64,000 bases of DNA from Flavobacterium bizetiae (lineage in GTDB: Bacteria > Bacteroidota > Bacteroidia > Flavobacteriales > Flavobacteriaceae), in the NCBI RefSeq assembly GCF_902804475.1, contig NZ_CADCSU010000160.1, positions 1-64,000 on the forward strand, read 5' to 3'. The notes beneath the pieces were generated by a model that made no database searches, was not told the origin of the DNA, and saw only the letters and a list, made by a program, of their open reading frames with translations. Below are positions 8,704-16,482 of this stretch, one piece after another; positions within the stretch are counted from its first letter, which is position 1; every line of letters starts with the position of its first letter. Position numbers and translations under genes: made by a program.

Positions 8704-8712
8704 GCTTAATAC

Positions 8713-8726
8713 ATGATATTTGTCAT
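8713..8726. promoter_or_regulatory. Fnr-like operator upstream of hemN
   Basis: ATGATATTTGTCAT, a palindrome with one mismatch, closely matches the perfect sites at 16417-16430 and 18924-18937. Its centre is 33 bp upstream of the centre of the -7 box TAATTTTG at 8749-8756. This puts it near -41 from the predicted start site, the class II activator position of CRP/FNR proteins. Confidence 0.82.
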
Positions 8727-8748
8727 TTTATGTCTACTTCATAAATTT

Positions 8749-8756
8749 TAATTTTG
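8749..8756 (+). promoter_or_regulatory. hemN -7 promoter box
   Basis: TAATTTTG is a perfect TAnnTTTG element, 23 bases before the hemN ATG. No TTTG element is present at -33; the Fnr-like operator is in its place. Confidence 0.75.
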
Positions 8757-8778
8757 GAACATACAAAATACCGACTTT

Positions 8779-10143
8779 ATGAAAATCTCACTGACTCAAA
8801 AGTACAATGTTCCAGGCCCTAGATATACAAGTTATCCTACAGTTCCTTACTGGAATGAAGGCGATTTTACCAGTCAAAAATGGATACAGTCTTTTCAGAA
8901 AGCATTTTTAGAGAGTAACTCTCAAAACGGAATCAGCTTATACCTTCACTTACCATTTTGCGAAAGTATGTGCACCTTTTGCGGATGCAACAAACGAATC
9001 ACAAAAAATCATTCGGTAGAAGAAATCTATATCGCAGCTCTTCTAAAAGAATGGGATCTATACTGTAATTTAATGCCTCAAAAGCCCATTATAAAAGAAA
9101 TTCATCTAGGCGGTGGTACTCCAACCTTTTTCTCTACAAGCAATTTAGAATACCTTATAAATGGTATACTTTCTAAAGCAGAAAAAGCCAATAATTACGA
9201 ATTTAGTTTTGAGGGACATCCTAATAATACTACTTACGAACAACTTAAAAAGCTTTATGATTTAGGCTTTCGTCGAGTTAGTTTTGGAGTTCAGGATTAT
9301 GCCGAAAAAGTTCAAAAAGCGATTCATAGAATTCAGCCTTTTCATAATGTCGCAAAAGTTACTTTCTGGGCAAAAGAAATTGGTTATACATCGATAGGTC
9401 ACGATATTATTTTTGGATTACCATTTCAAACGATTGAGAACGTAATTGACACTGTCGAAAAGACAAATTCTTTAAAACCGGATCGTCTGGCATTTTACAG
9501 TTATGCTCATGTACCCTGGATAAAAGGAAACGGGCAACGCGGATTTAATGAAGAAAACCTTCCTAAAGATGCCGAAAAAAGAAAATTATACGAAACCGGA
9601 AAACAAATGCTTTCCCAAAATGGTTATCATGAAATTGGTATGGACCATTTTGCGCTAATATCTGATAGTTTGTATAAGGCAACAGCGAATAAACAACTTC
9701 ATCGAAATTTCATGGGTTACAGTGCCTCAAAAACGCAGCTTATGATTGGTTTAGGCGTTTCATCTATTAGTGACAGCTGGTACAGTTTTGCTCAAAACAC
9801 AAAAAGCATCGAAGAATATTATCAATTGTTAGCAGAAGATAAATTGCCAGTTGTAAAAGGTCATATTTTAAGCGATGAAGACTTAATTATTAGAAAACAT
9901 ATCTTAAACTTAACCTGTGAGTTTGAAACCTCCTGGAGTAATAAATCTTTATACTTTAAAGAAATACCTAACGTCTTAGAAGATTTAAAAGAAATAGAAA
10001 AAGATCAGTTGATTATAATCGAAGAAGGTAAAATAAAAATTACAGAAGCCGGAAGACCATTTGTTCGAAACATTTGTATGGCATTCGATTTACATCTAAA
10101 AAGAAAATCACCGGAAACAAACTTGTTTTCGATGACTGTTTAA
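8779..10143 (+). CDS. hemN: Oxygen-independent coproporphyrinogen III oxidase
   Basis: HemN is a radical SAM enzyme that converts coproporphyrinogen III to protoporphyrinogen IX without oxygen. The 454-residue protein has the SYPTVPYWN N-terminal motif, the cluster motif CESMCTFC (C61, C65, C68), an extra cysteine at C70 as in true HemN, and the GGGTPT motif of the SAM barrel. Length and motifs separate it from HemW. The Fnr-like operator upstream fits induction under low oxygen, together with the cbb3 oxidase genes that follow on the opposite strand. Its stop codon overlaps the stop of the convergent TauE/SafE gene by 4 bases. Confidence 0.95.
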   Translation: MKISLTQKYNVPGPRYTSYPTVPYWNEGDFTSQKWIQSFQKAFLESNSQNGISLYLHLPFCESMCTFCGCNKRITKNHSVEEIYIAALLKEWDLYCNLMPQKPIIKEIHLGGGTPTFFSTSNLEYLINGILSKAEKANNYEFSFEGHPNNTTYEQLKKLYDLGFRRVSFGVQDYAEKVQKAIHRIQPFHNVAKVTFWAKEIGYTSIGHDIIFGLPFQTIENVIDTVEKTNSLKPDRLAFYSYAHVPWIKGNGQRGFNEENLPKDAEKRKLYETGKQMLSQNGYHEIGMDHFALISDSLYKATANKQLHRNFMGYSASKTQLMIGLGVSSISDSWYSFAQNTKSIEEYYQLLAEDKLPVVKGHILSDEDLIIRKHILNLTCEFETSWSNKSLYFKEIPNVLEDLKEIEKDQLIIIEEGKIKITEAGRPFVRNICMAFDLHLKRKSPETNLFSMTV

Positions 10144-10841
10144 TGACAGTTAGGAGTTCCTTGTACAAACAAACTCATATTTGACGGGGAAATATAAGGA
10201 ATTCCTAAACCTAGTCCTCTAAGGATAAATAAAACACCAATTACTACAGCTACATATGGAATTGCCTTTTGGATCTTGTTTCTAAAAGGCAATTTTATTA
10301 ATGAATGTACATAAACCACAATTGTCATTAAAGGAATTGTTCCTAAACCAAACAAAATCATATACAAAACACCAAGTCCGGCACTTTGCATCGCAATTGC
10401 GCCAAACAAGGCTACATATACCATTCCGCACGGTAAAAAGCCGTTTAATAATCCTATCGTAAAAAGTGATTTGTAGGTTTTCTTTTTAAATTGATTTCCA
10501 AGACTTGATTTTACTCTTGAAATAATTTTATAAACCGGTTTTGAAAAATTATACTTTGAAAAAACTTTCTCAGGAATCAAAACCACAAGAATCATTGCCA
10601 GGCCAATAAAAACAGACATTTTTTGCTGTAGACCGGCCAGGAAAAAACCTCTTCCTAATAATCCGAATAGAAGCCCGACTGATGCATATGCAGTTAATCT
10701 TCCTAAATGATAAGTTATAATTTGAGTAACTTTTTTAGCTTCATTTTGATGGTCTACCGGTAACATCATAGCAATTGGACCGCACATTCCTATGCAGTGT
10801 AAACTACTTATTAAACCTAATATGAAAGCTGAGTATAGCAT
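10140..10841 (-). CDS. TauE/SafE-like membrane protein of the cbb3 cluster
   Basis: A 233-residue integral membrane protein of the COG2836 type. The N-terminal LISSLHCIGMCGPIAM motif carries two cysteines in the first helix and is typical of the version found beside cbb3 oxidase genes. A second motif, GLLNGFLPCGMVYVALFGA, is in the middle. About six helices are predicted. In such clusters it is thought to help copper delivery or oxidase assembly, but its substrate is not proven. It is the last gene of the cco cluster, 111 bases after fixH, so it may have its own weak promoter. Confidence 0.85.
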   Translation of the reverse strand: MLYSAFILGLISSLHCIGMCGPIAMMLPVDHQNEAKKVTQIITYHLGRLTAYASVGLLFGLLGRGFFLAGLQQKMSVFIGLAMILVVLIPEKVFSKYNFSKPVYKIISRVKSSLGNQFKKKTYKSLFTIGLLNGFLPCGMVYVALFGAIAMQSAGLGVLYMILFGLGTIPLMTIVVYVHSLIKLPFRNKIQKAIPYVAVVIGVLFILRGLGLGIPYISPSNMSLFVQGTPNCH

Positions 10842-10862
10842 TTAATATTGCTTTTTCTATTT

Positions 10863-10920
10863 GCTACAGATTTTTGACCAGAATAATTTAAAAATCTATT
10901 CAAATCAAATAATCTGTGGC
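10863..10920. repeat. Imperfect inverted repeat between fixH and the TauE/SafE gene
   Basis: GCTACAGATT (10863-10872) pairs with AATCTGTGGC (10911-10920), with one G-T pair, around an AT-rich loop of 38 bases. Similar CACAGATT-type hairpins are common between flavobacterial genes. Any role in message processing is unproven. Confidence 0.45.
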
Positions 10921-10952
10921 AGAAAGAATATTTATTTAAAAACAAATCGTAA

Positions 10953-11402
10953 TCAATTTACGTAAATTACTTCTTTTGAAAGGTATTTTGTTCCTTTGTA
11001 TTCCCATTCCATATTAACATCCCAACGTCCTTTAATCAACTTCTTTTGCGGAATAAGCAAAGCCGAATTGGTTAAAGCAATTTGAGTATCAAAATCAAAT
11101 TTCTTATTAGAAGGTCGGTATAACAAAACATTTCCTTTGACTTTATCATTTTCAAAAGTGGCAGGAAAAGCTATTTTCACACCCTTTTCGGTATACGTAA
11201 TAGAAGGTCTTTGCTGCAAATCATGAGCATTTTGAATTCGGGCCATTTCATCCTGAAAATGCGAATCGTGTTTGTAATATTCTTCAACAACTAAATCATT
11301 GTCATACTTACTATTCGATTGTACTTCAAAAACAAAATATAAAATAAAGCTCATAAACAATGCAAATGCTATGACGATTCCGGTTCCCCAATTTATTTTC
11401 AT
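10953..11402 (-). CDS. ccoH: FixH/CcoH family oxidase assembly protein
   Basis: A 149-residue protein with one N-terminal membrane helix (about 6-27) and a periplasmic domain of beta strands. FixH/CcoH proteins bind the cbb3 oxidase and are needed for its assembly. The residues around GRWDVNMEWEYKGTKY near the C-terminus are typical. It starts 12 bases after ccoG. The identification rests on fold, length and position, since the family is weakly conserved in sequence. Confidence 0.85.
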   Translation of the reverse strand: MKINWGTGIVIAFALFMSFILYFVFEVQSNSKYDNDLVVEEYYKHDSHFQDEMARIQNAHDLQQRPSITYTEKGVKIAFPATFENDKVKGNVLLYRPSNKKFDFDTQIALTNSALLIPQKKLIKGRWDVNMEWEYKGTKYLSKEVIYVN

Positions 11403-11414
11403 AATGTTGTATTT

Positions 11415-12833
11415 TTAATTAAAACTTCGTGGTCCTAAAAAATTAGTTGTGGTAGTTTCGAGTAATTCTGTACCGTTATAAACTCCAATTTTAACTTTGG
11501 TTTTATCACTCTCCAGAAGAACTTTATCAATCTCTATAAATAATGTTCCCTGAGAGATTCCTTCTTTTAAAACTTTAAAATGTTGATTCCCTACATTTTT
11601 AATATTTCCTTTTTGATCAATCAATTCAAAGTGAATGTCATGATAATCTTTCATTGTTTTATTAACGATCTTATAGGTATAAACATTGCTGATCATTTCA
11701 CCTTTATGCTGAAACAACTGACCTGGTAAACGCAAAACAACAGCCTGAACATCGGTTCTCAAAAATAGCATTCCAACAAAAACACTTAACAAAATGAATA
11801 AGACAGCTGTGTAGCCTTTCATTCTTGCTGTAAACTTAAAAGGTGCTTTTTTTACAATTTCATCTTCAGATGCATAACGAATAAGACCTTTTGGCAAACC
11901 TACACTTTCCATTATTGTATCGCATTCATCGATGCAGGCAGTACAATTGGTACATTCTAACTGAGTACCATTTCTGATGTCAATTCCCATCGGGCAAACA
12001 TGTACGCATTGATGACAATCAATACAATCTCCTTTTCCGGTTGTAGCTCTATCTTCCTTTTTATTAAATTTAGCACGTCCGGCTTCTTTTTCTCCCCTAA
12101 CGAAATCATAGGCAACATTAATAGACTTATCATCTAAAAGCACGCCTTGCAATCTTCCGTATGGACAGGCAATAATACAAACCTGTTCGCGAAACCAAAC
12201 AAAAACAAAATAGAAAACTCCTGTAAAAATAAGCAATGCGATAAAATTACTTGCTTGCTCAATTGGTCCTTGTTCGACCATTAAAAACAATTGGTCGCTA
12301 CCTACTAAATAGGCCAGAAAAATATTTGCAATAGCAAAAGAAATAAGAAAAAAGATCGTCCACTTAATTAATCGTTTTCTAATTTTTTCAGCATTCCATT
12401 CCTGTCTTGCTAATCGGGACTGAGCGCCACGATCTCCATCTATCCAATATTCAATTCGGCGAAAAACCATTTCCAAGAAAATGGTCTGCGGACAAATCCA
12501 TCCACAAAAAATCCTTCCAAATACAACCGTAAATAAGATGATAAAAACAATACCTACCAGCATTGAAATTACGAAGAGGTAAAAATCCTGTGGCCAAAAA
12601 GGAAATCCAAAAATATTAAAGCGTCGCTCCATAACATTAAACATCATAAATTGATTTCCGTTTACTTTTATAAATGGATTTGCAACTAAAATGGCCAATA
12701 ATATGTAACTAACTATTTTTCGATATTCATAGAATTTACCAGACGGTTTTTTAGGGAAAATAAATTTTCGATTACCCCCTTCATCAATAGTTCCGATGGT
12801 ATCTCTAAAAGCTTCGTCTGGTAAATTTGACAT
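11415..12833 (-). CDS. ccoG: Cytochrome c oxidase accessory protein CcoG
   Basis: A 472-residue membrane iron-sulfur protein. Membrane helices at about 35-55, 85-110, 155-175, 195-215 and 340-360 surround a ferredoxin-like part with two cysteine groups (CIDCHQCVHVCP and CTNCTACIDEC, about 270-310). The GRIFCGWICPQT and CIIACPYGRLQG motifs precede it. The C-terminal third (about 370-472) is the immunoglobulin-like FixG domain. CcoG is linked to copper reduction or delivery to the cbb3 oxidase. It lies 11 bases after ccoP in the oxidase operon. Confidence 0.95.
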   Translation of the reverse strand: MSNLPDEAFRDTIGTIDEGGNRKFIFPKKPSGKFYEYRKIVSYILLAILVANPFIKVNGNQFMMFNVMERRFNIFGFPFWPQDFYLFVISMLVGIVFIILFTVVFGRIFCGWICPQTIFLEMVFRRIEYWIDGDRGAQSRLARQEWNAEKIRKRLIKWTIFFLISFAIANIFLAYLVGSDQLFLMVEQGPIEQASNFIALLIFTGVFYFVFVWFREQVCIIACPYGRLQGVLLDDKSINVAYDFVRGEKEAGRAKFNKKEDRATTGKGDCIDCHQCVHVCPMGIDIRNGTQLECTNCTACIDECDTIMESVGLPKGLIRYASEDEIVKKAPFKFTARMKGYTAVLFILLSVFVGMLFLRTDVQAVVLRLPGQLFQHKGEMISNVYTYKIVNKTMKDYHDIHFELIDQKGNIKNVGNQHFKVLKEGISQGTLFIEIDKVLLESDKTKVKIGVYNGTELLETTTTNFLGPRSFN

Positions 12834-12844
12834 GATTTTTGTAA

Positions 12845-13783
12845 TTATTTTTTAACTTCAGTACTATCTTTTGCTGTACTTGCTGTGGTATCTTTTGTTG
12901 GAGCACTTTCATCAACCCAAATTTCACCTTCTGCTTCTTTTGGATCTTTTGGATTACTTCCCTGAAGGGATAAAATGTAACTCGCTACTTTTTGAATTTC
13001 TTTAGGTTTTAATGTTCCTTTCCAGGCAATCATTCCTTTACCGTCACGACCTCCGTTGGTTATAGTATGGAAAAGATTTTTAATTCCTCCACCTAAAATC
13101 CAGTGGTTATCTGTAAGGTTTGGTCCAATTTGTCCTCCTGCATCAGCACGGTGACAAGCAGCACAATTGGTTGTAAAAATTTCTTTACCTGCTGCTAAAC
13201 TTTCCGGATCTGTAAGTAAAACAACTGTTTTCTCATCCATTAAATCAGGTGCTGTTTTCAGGTATTCGTCTACATCAATTTTTGCCTGAGCCATTTCTTT
13301 TTTAAGCTCCATTTCCTGATCATCTCCACCAAAAACTTCATAACGGGCAAAATAAATTACTCCAAAAACTATACAGATATAGAATAAATACACCCACCAA
13401 GGCGGTAAATTATTATCTAACTCTTTGATTCCATCATAATCATGATCCATCAATAAGTCACCTTCTTTTTCTATAGGTTGGGTTTTAGTAAGCTTATGCA
13501 TTAAATCTTTATACCACGTGCTTTCTGTTAAACTCAAACTATTTTCATATTCCAGTTTTGCCTTTTCTTCCGGTGACATCAATTGGTACATAATGCGATT
13601 GACCGCACTTAATGTAATTTCGATAGCAATCAGAATAAATAGAAAAACAAACAAAAAGACAGCAACCATAGGGTACTTAATAAAAGCTGGTCTATCGCCT
13701 GAATCTATAAAGTATTCCATTAAAGCAAATACGATAAAGAAAATAATCGGTACTCTTACATATACTGGGAAAAACTTTTTCAT
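12845..13783 (-). CDS. ccoP: cbb3 oxidase cytochrome c subunit CcoP, single-haem form
   Basis: A 312-residue subunit that passes electrons to the fused CcoNO. It has two N-terminal helices (about 9-25 and 38-62), the NNLPPWWVYLFY motif that starts the conserved CcoP helix (about 128-150), and one cytochrome c domain with CAACH near residue 205 and an axial methionine in GMIAWKGTL. Classical CcoP carries two CXXCH sites; only one is present, as is common in this phylum. The C-terminal tail is acidic and rich in threonine. It begins 1 base after the ccoQ stop. Confidence 0.93.
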   Translation of the reverse strand: MKKFFPVYVRVPIIFFIVFALMEYFIDSGDRPAFIKYPMVAVFLFVFLFILIAIEITLSAVNRIMYQLMSPEEKAKLEYENSLSLTESTWYKDLMHKLTKTQPIEKEGDLLMDHDYDGIKELDNNLPPWWVYLFYICIVFGVIYFARYEVFGGDDQEMELKKEMAQAKIDVDEYLKTAPDLMDEKTVVLLTDPESLAAGKEIFTTNCAACHRADAGGQIGPNLTDNHWILGGGIKNLFHTITNGGRDGKGMIAWKGTLKPKEIQKVASYILSLQGSNPKDPKEAEGEIWVDESAPTKDTTASTAKDSTEVKK

Positions 13784-13784
13784 T

Positions 13785-13979
13785 TTAAATATCTTTTGAA
13801 ATTATACTGCACCCTTCATCTAAAGGTATTTCACTCATTTCCTGTATTTTTTCTTTTTTATATGAGAATACCCAAAAACCTAATCCTACAAAAAAGAAAA
13901 AGAATATCAGGAGAGAAAGTATCGGGTAAATTTCTATACCCGAAATAGTCTCCATATTGTGTTTTATTTGTTCAAACAT
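13785..13979 (-). CDS. ccoQ: cbb3 oxidase small subunit CcoQ
   Basis: A 64-residue protein with one strongly hydrophobic helix (about 17-40, IYPILSLLIFFFFFVGLGFW) followed by a basic patch, the CcoQ/FixQ pattern. It stabilises the oxidase complex in other bacteria. Its position, 7 bases after ccoNO and 1 base before ccoP, supports the call more than sequence similarity does. Confidence 0.85.
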   Translation of the reverse strand: MFEQIKHNMETISGIEIYPILSLLIFFFFFVGLGFWVFSYKKEKIQEMSEIPLDEGCSIISKDI

Positions 13980-13986
13980 AATGCTG

Positions 13987-16173
13987 TTATTTAGATGTCT
14001 CTTTTACTTTAATGTCAACTCCAAGTCTTTGTATGTAAGCAATCAAAGCAACAATTTCTCTCTCGTTCATAGGAGTGAATTTTTCACCTTTTGCAGCTGC
14101 TTTTTTCTTGCTTTCTTCATAACTTTTTACAAAGTCAGGATCATTTTCTAAACTTTTCTCGATTGCAATAGCCTGAGTTCTTAATGTTTTTTGAGCATTG
14201 GCAACATCAGCTTCTGTATAAGGAACACCAAGTTTAACCATAGCCTGCATTTTCTTTTGAGTTAATGAAATATCCATTGGCTCATTATCAAACAACCATT
14301 TATAACCTGGCATGATCGATCCGGCAGAAATACTTTGTGGATTCCAGAAGTGATTAAAATGCCAATTGTCATTATATTTCCCTCCTACTCTCAACAAATC
14401 CGGTCCTGTACGTTTTGATCCCCACAAGAATGGATGATCGTAAACAAACTCACCCGCTTTTGATTGTGGGCCATAACGTTCCACCTCACTTCTGAATGGT
14501 CTGACAGATTGTGAGTGACATCCCACGCAACCTTCTCTGATATATAAATCACGACCTTCTAATTCTAAAGGCGTATAAGGCTTAACACTTGTTATTGTTG
14601 GTATATTAGATTTTACCATAATAGTTGGTACAATCTGAATAATTCCTCCAATTAAGATCGCAATTGTAGCCAAAATGGTTAACTGAATTGGTCTTCTTTC
14701 TAACCAGGTATGGAATTTTTCTCCTTTTAATCTTCCTGTGCTTATTCTCTGTAAAGCCGGAGCTTGTGCTAACTCATCTTCGATAGTATCACCTGCTTTA
14801 ACCGTCATTATGATATTATAAACTAATGTCAGCATTCCAACAAGATACAAAGTACCTCCAATTGCTCTCATCCAATATAATGGCATAATTGCAGTAACTG
14901 TTTCAAGGAAATTACCATACGTTAATGTTCCATCAGGGTTAAACTGTTTCCACATTGAGGCTTGTTGAAAACCTGCCACATACATTGGCAAAGTATATAA
15001 AATGATTCCTAACGTACCGATCCAGAAATGGAAATTTGCTAATTTTTTTGAAAACAATGTACTTTTTGTCATTCGCGGAATCAACCAGTAAATAATACCA
15101 AAAGACATAAATCCGTTCCATGCTAATGCTCCTACGTGCACGTGAGCAACGATCCAGTCTGTATAGTGCGCGATAGCATTGACATTTTTTAAAGAAAGCA
15201 TCGGGCCTTCAAAAGTGGCCATACCATAACCTGTAATTGCTACTACGAAAAACTTCAGAACTGGTTCTTCACGAACTTTATCCCACGCCCCTCTTAATGT
15301 TAAAAGTCCGTTGATCATACCTCCCCAAGATGGAGCAATAAGCATTACTGAAAATGCAACACCTAAATTTTGAGCCCAGTTTGGTAGAGCTGAATATAAT
15401 AAGTGGTGTGGACCTGCCCAGATGTAAATAAAGATCAAAGACCAAAAGTGAATAATTGATAATCTATATGAGTAAACCGGACGGTTTGCAACTTTTGGAA
15501 TGAAGTAATACATTAAACCTAAAAACGGAGTTGTAAGGAAAAATGCAACCGCATTATGCCCGTACCACCATTGTACCAAGGCATCCTGAACACCTGCGTA
15601 AACAGAATAACTTTTTAAAGCTGATACCGGAATTTCGATATTATTAAAAATATGTAAAACAGCTACTGTAACAAATGTTGCAAGGTAAAACCAAATGGCA
15701 ACATACAAGTGACGTTCTCTACGGCGCAGCATTGTACCAATCATATTGATCCCCATAACTACCCAAATAAGAGCAATTGCAATATCAATAGGCCACTCTA
15801 GTTCAGCATATTCTTTTGATGAAGTATATCCTAATGGTAATGTAATTGCTGCAGCCACAATAATAAGCTGCCATCCCCAGAAATGGACATTACTTAAGAA
15901 ATCGCTAAACATCCTGGCTTTTAGCAATCGTTGAAGCGAATAATACATACCTGCAAAAAAAGCATTCCCAACAAAGGCAAAAATAACAGCATTGGTATGC
16001 AAAGGTCTTAATCGGCCGTAGCTAAGCCACGAAATACCATCTGTCATGTTGGGAAAAAGGTACATAACCGCTAAGGTCAGCCCTACTAACATACCTACTA
16101 CCCCAAAGAGGATAGTGGCGTAAATGAATTTTTTTACAATTTTGTTGTCGTAATAAAACTGTTCCATTTCCAT
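13987..16173 (-). CDS. ccoN: cbb3-type cytochrome c oxidase, fused CcoN-CcoO
   Basis: This 728-residue protein joins the catalytic haem-copper subunit CcoN (about 1-480) to the membrane-bound cytochrome c subunit CcoO (about 500-728), a fusion usual in Bacteroidota. The CcoN part has about twelve helices and the expected histidine ligands (HTNAVIF, WWYGHNAV, AGPHHLLYS, HVHVGALAW). The CcoO part has the haem motif CVGCHSQSVRPF and an axial methionine in SIMPGYKWLF. The enzyme reduces oxygen to water with high affinity and pumps protons. It starts 2 bases after ccoS, so the two are coupled. Confidence 0.96.
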   Translation of the reverse strand: MEMEQFYYDNKIVKKFIYATILFGVVGMLVGLTLAVMYLFPNMTDGISWLSYGRLRPLHTNAVIFAFVGNAFFAGMYYSLQRLLKARMFSDFLSNVHFWGWQLIIVAAAITLPLGYTSSKEYAELEWPIDIAIALIWVVMGINMIGTMLRRRERHLYVAIWFYLATFVTVAVLHIFNNIEIPVSALKSYSVYAGVQDALVQWWYGHNAVAFFLTTPFLGLMYYFIPKVANRPVYSYRLSIIHFWSLIFIYIWAGPHHLLYSALPNWAQNLGVAFSVMLIAPSWGGMINGLLTLRGAWDKVREEPVLKFFVVAITGYGMATFEGPMLSLKNVNAIAHYTDWIVAHVHVGALAWNGFMSFGIIYWLIPRMTKSTLFSKKLANFHFWIGTLGIILYTLPMYVAGFQQASMWKQFNPDGTLTYGNFLETVTAIMPLYWMRAIGGTLYLVGMLTLVYNIIMTVKAGDTIEDELAQAPALQRISTGRLKGEKFHTWLERRPIQLTILATIAILIGGIIQIVPTIMVKSNIPTITSVKPYTPLELEGRDLYIREGCVGCHSQSVRPFRSEVERYGPQSKAGEFVYDHPFLWGSKRTGPDLLRVGGKYNDNWHFNHFWNPQSISAGSIMPGYKWLFDNEPMDISLTQKKMQAMVKLGVPYTEADVANAQKTLRTQAIAIEKSLENDPDFVKSYEESKKKAAAKGEKFTPMNEREIVALIAYIQRLGVDIKVKETSK

Positions 16174-16175
16174 AA

Positions 16176-16367
16176 TTATACTTGTTTTTCTTCTGTTGTT
16201 GATTTTTTATTGTGGGGGGTGATTTTCGTTTCATCGTCAAAAAGCATTCTGACCGAAGGGGTATAATCATCATCATATTGACCCGATTTTACAGCAACAA
16301 TGAAGGCAATAAAAAAACAGATTGCGACGAAAATACTTACTGAAATCAATAGATAAATGACACTCAT
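16176..16367 (-). CDS. ccoS: cbb3 oxidase assembly protein CcoS
   Basis: A 63-residue protein with an N-terminal membrane helix (about 3-25) and a short cytoplasmic tail containing GQYDDDYTPSVRMLFDDE, the CcoS signature. CcoS is needed to insert the haem and copper cofactors into the cbb3 oxidase. It is the first gene of the oxidase operon and follows an Fnr-like operator and a perfect -7 box. Confidence 0.92.
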   Translation of the reverse strand: MSVIYLLISVSIFVAICFFIAFIVAVKSGQYDDDYTPSVRMLFDDETKITPHNKKSTTEEKQV

Positions 16368-16386
16368 ATCCTTAAATTTATGTTAA

Positions 16387-16394
16387 CAAAATTA
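16387..16394 (-). promoter_or_regulatory. -7 promoter box of the ccoS-NO-Q-P-G operon
   Basis: Read on the minus strand this is TAATTTTG, the same eight bases as the hemN box. Its centre is 33 bp from the centre of the operator at 16417-16430, the same distance as in hemN. Confidence 0.8.
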
Positions 16395-16416
16395 CTAGGT
16401 TACTTGTTGTTAAAAT

Positions 16417-16430
16417 ATGATAATTATCAT
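16417..16430. promoter_or_regulatory. Fnr-like operator of the cbb3 operon
   Basis: ATGATAATTATCAT is a perfect 14-bp palindrome. It differs from the E. coli FNR box (TTGAT-N4-ATCAA) at the outer base of each half. It lies at the class II activator distance from the -7 box at 16387-16394. Confidence 0.85.
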
Positions 16431-16482
16431 AGTTGAAGACTAATGTTAAATTTATAAAAAAATAACTTTAGATTATTTATAA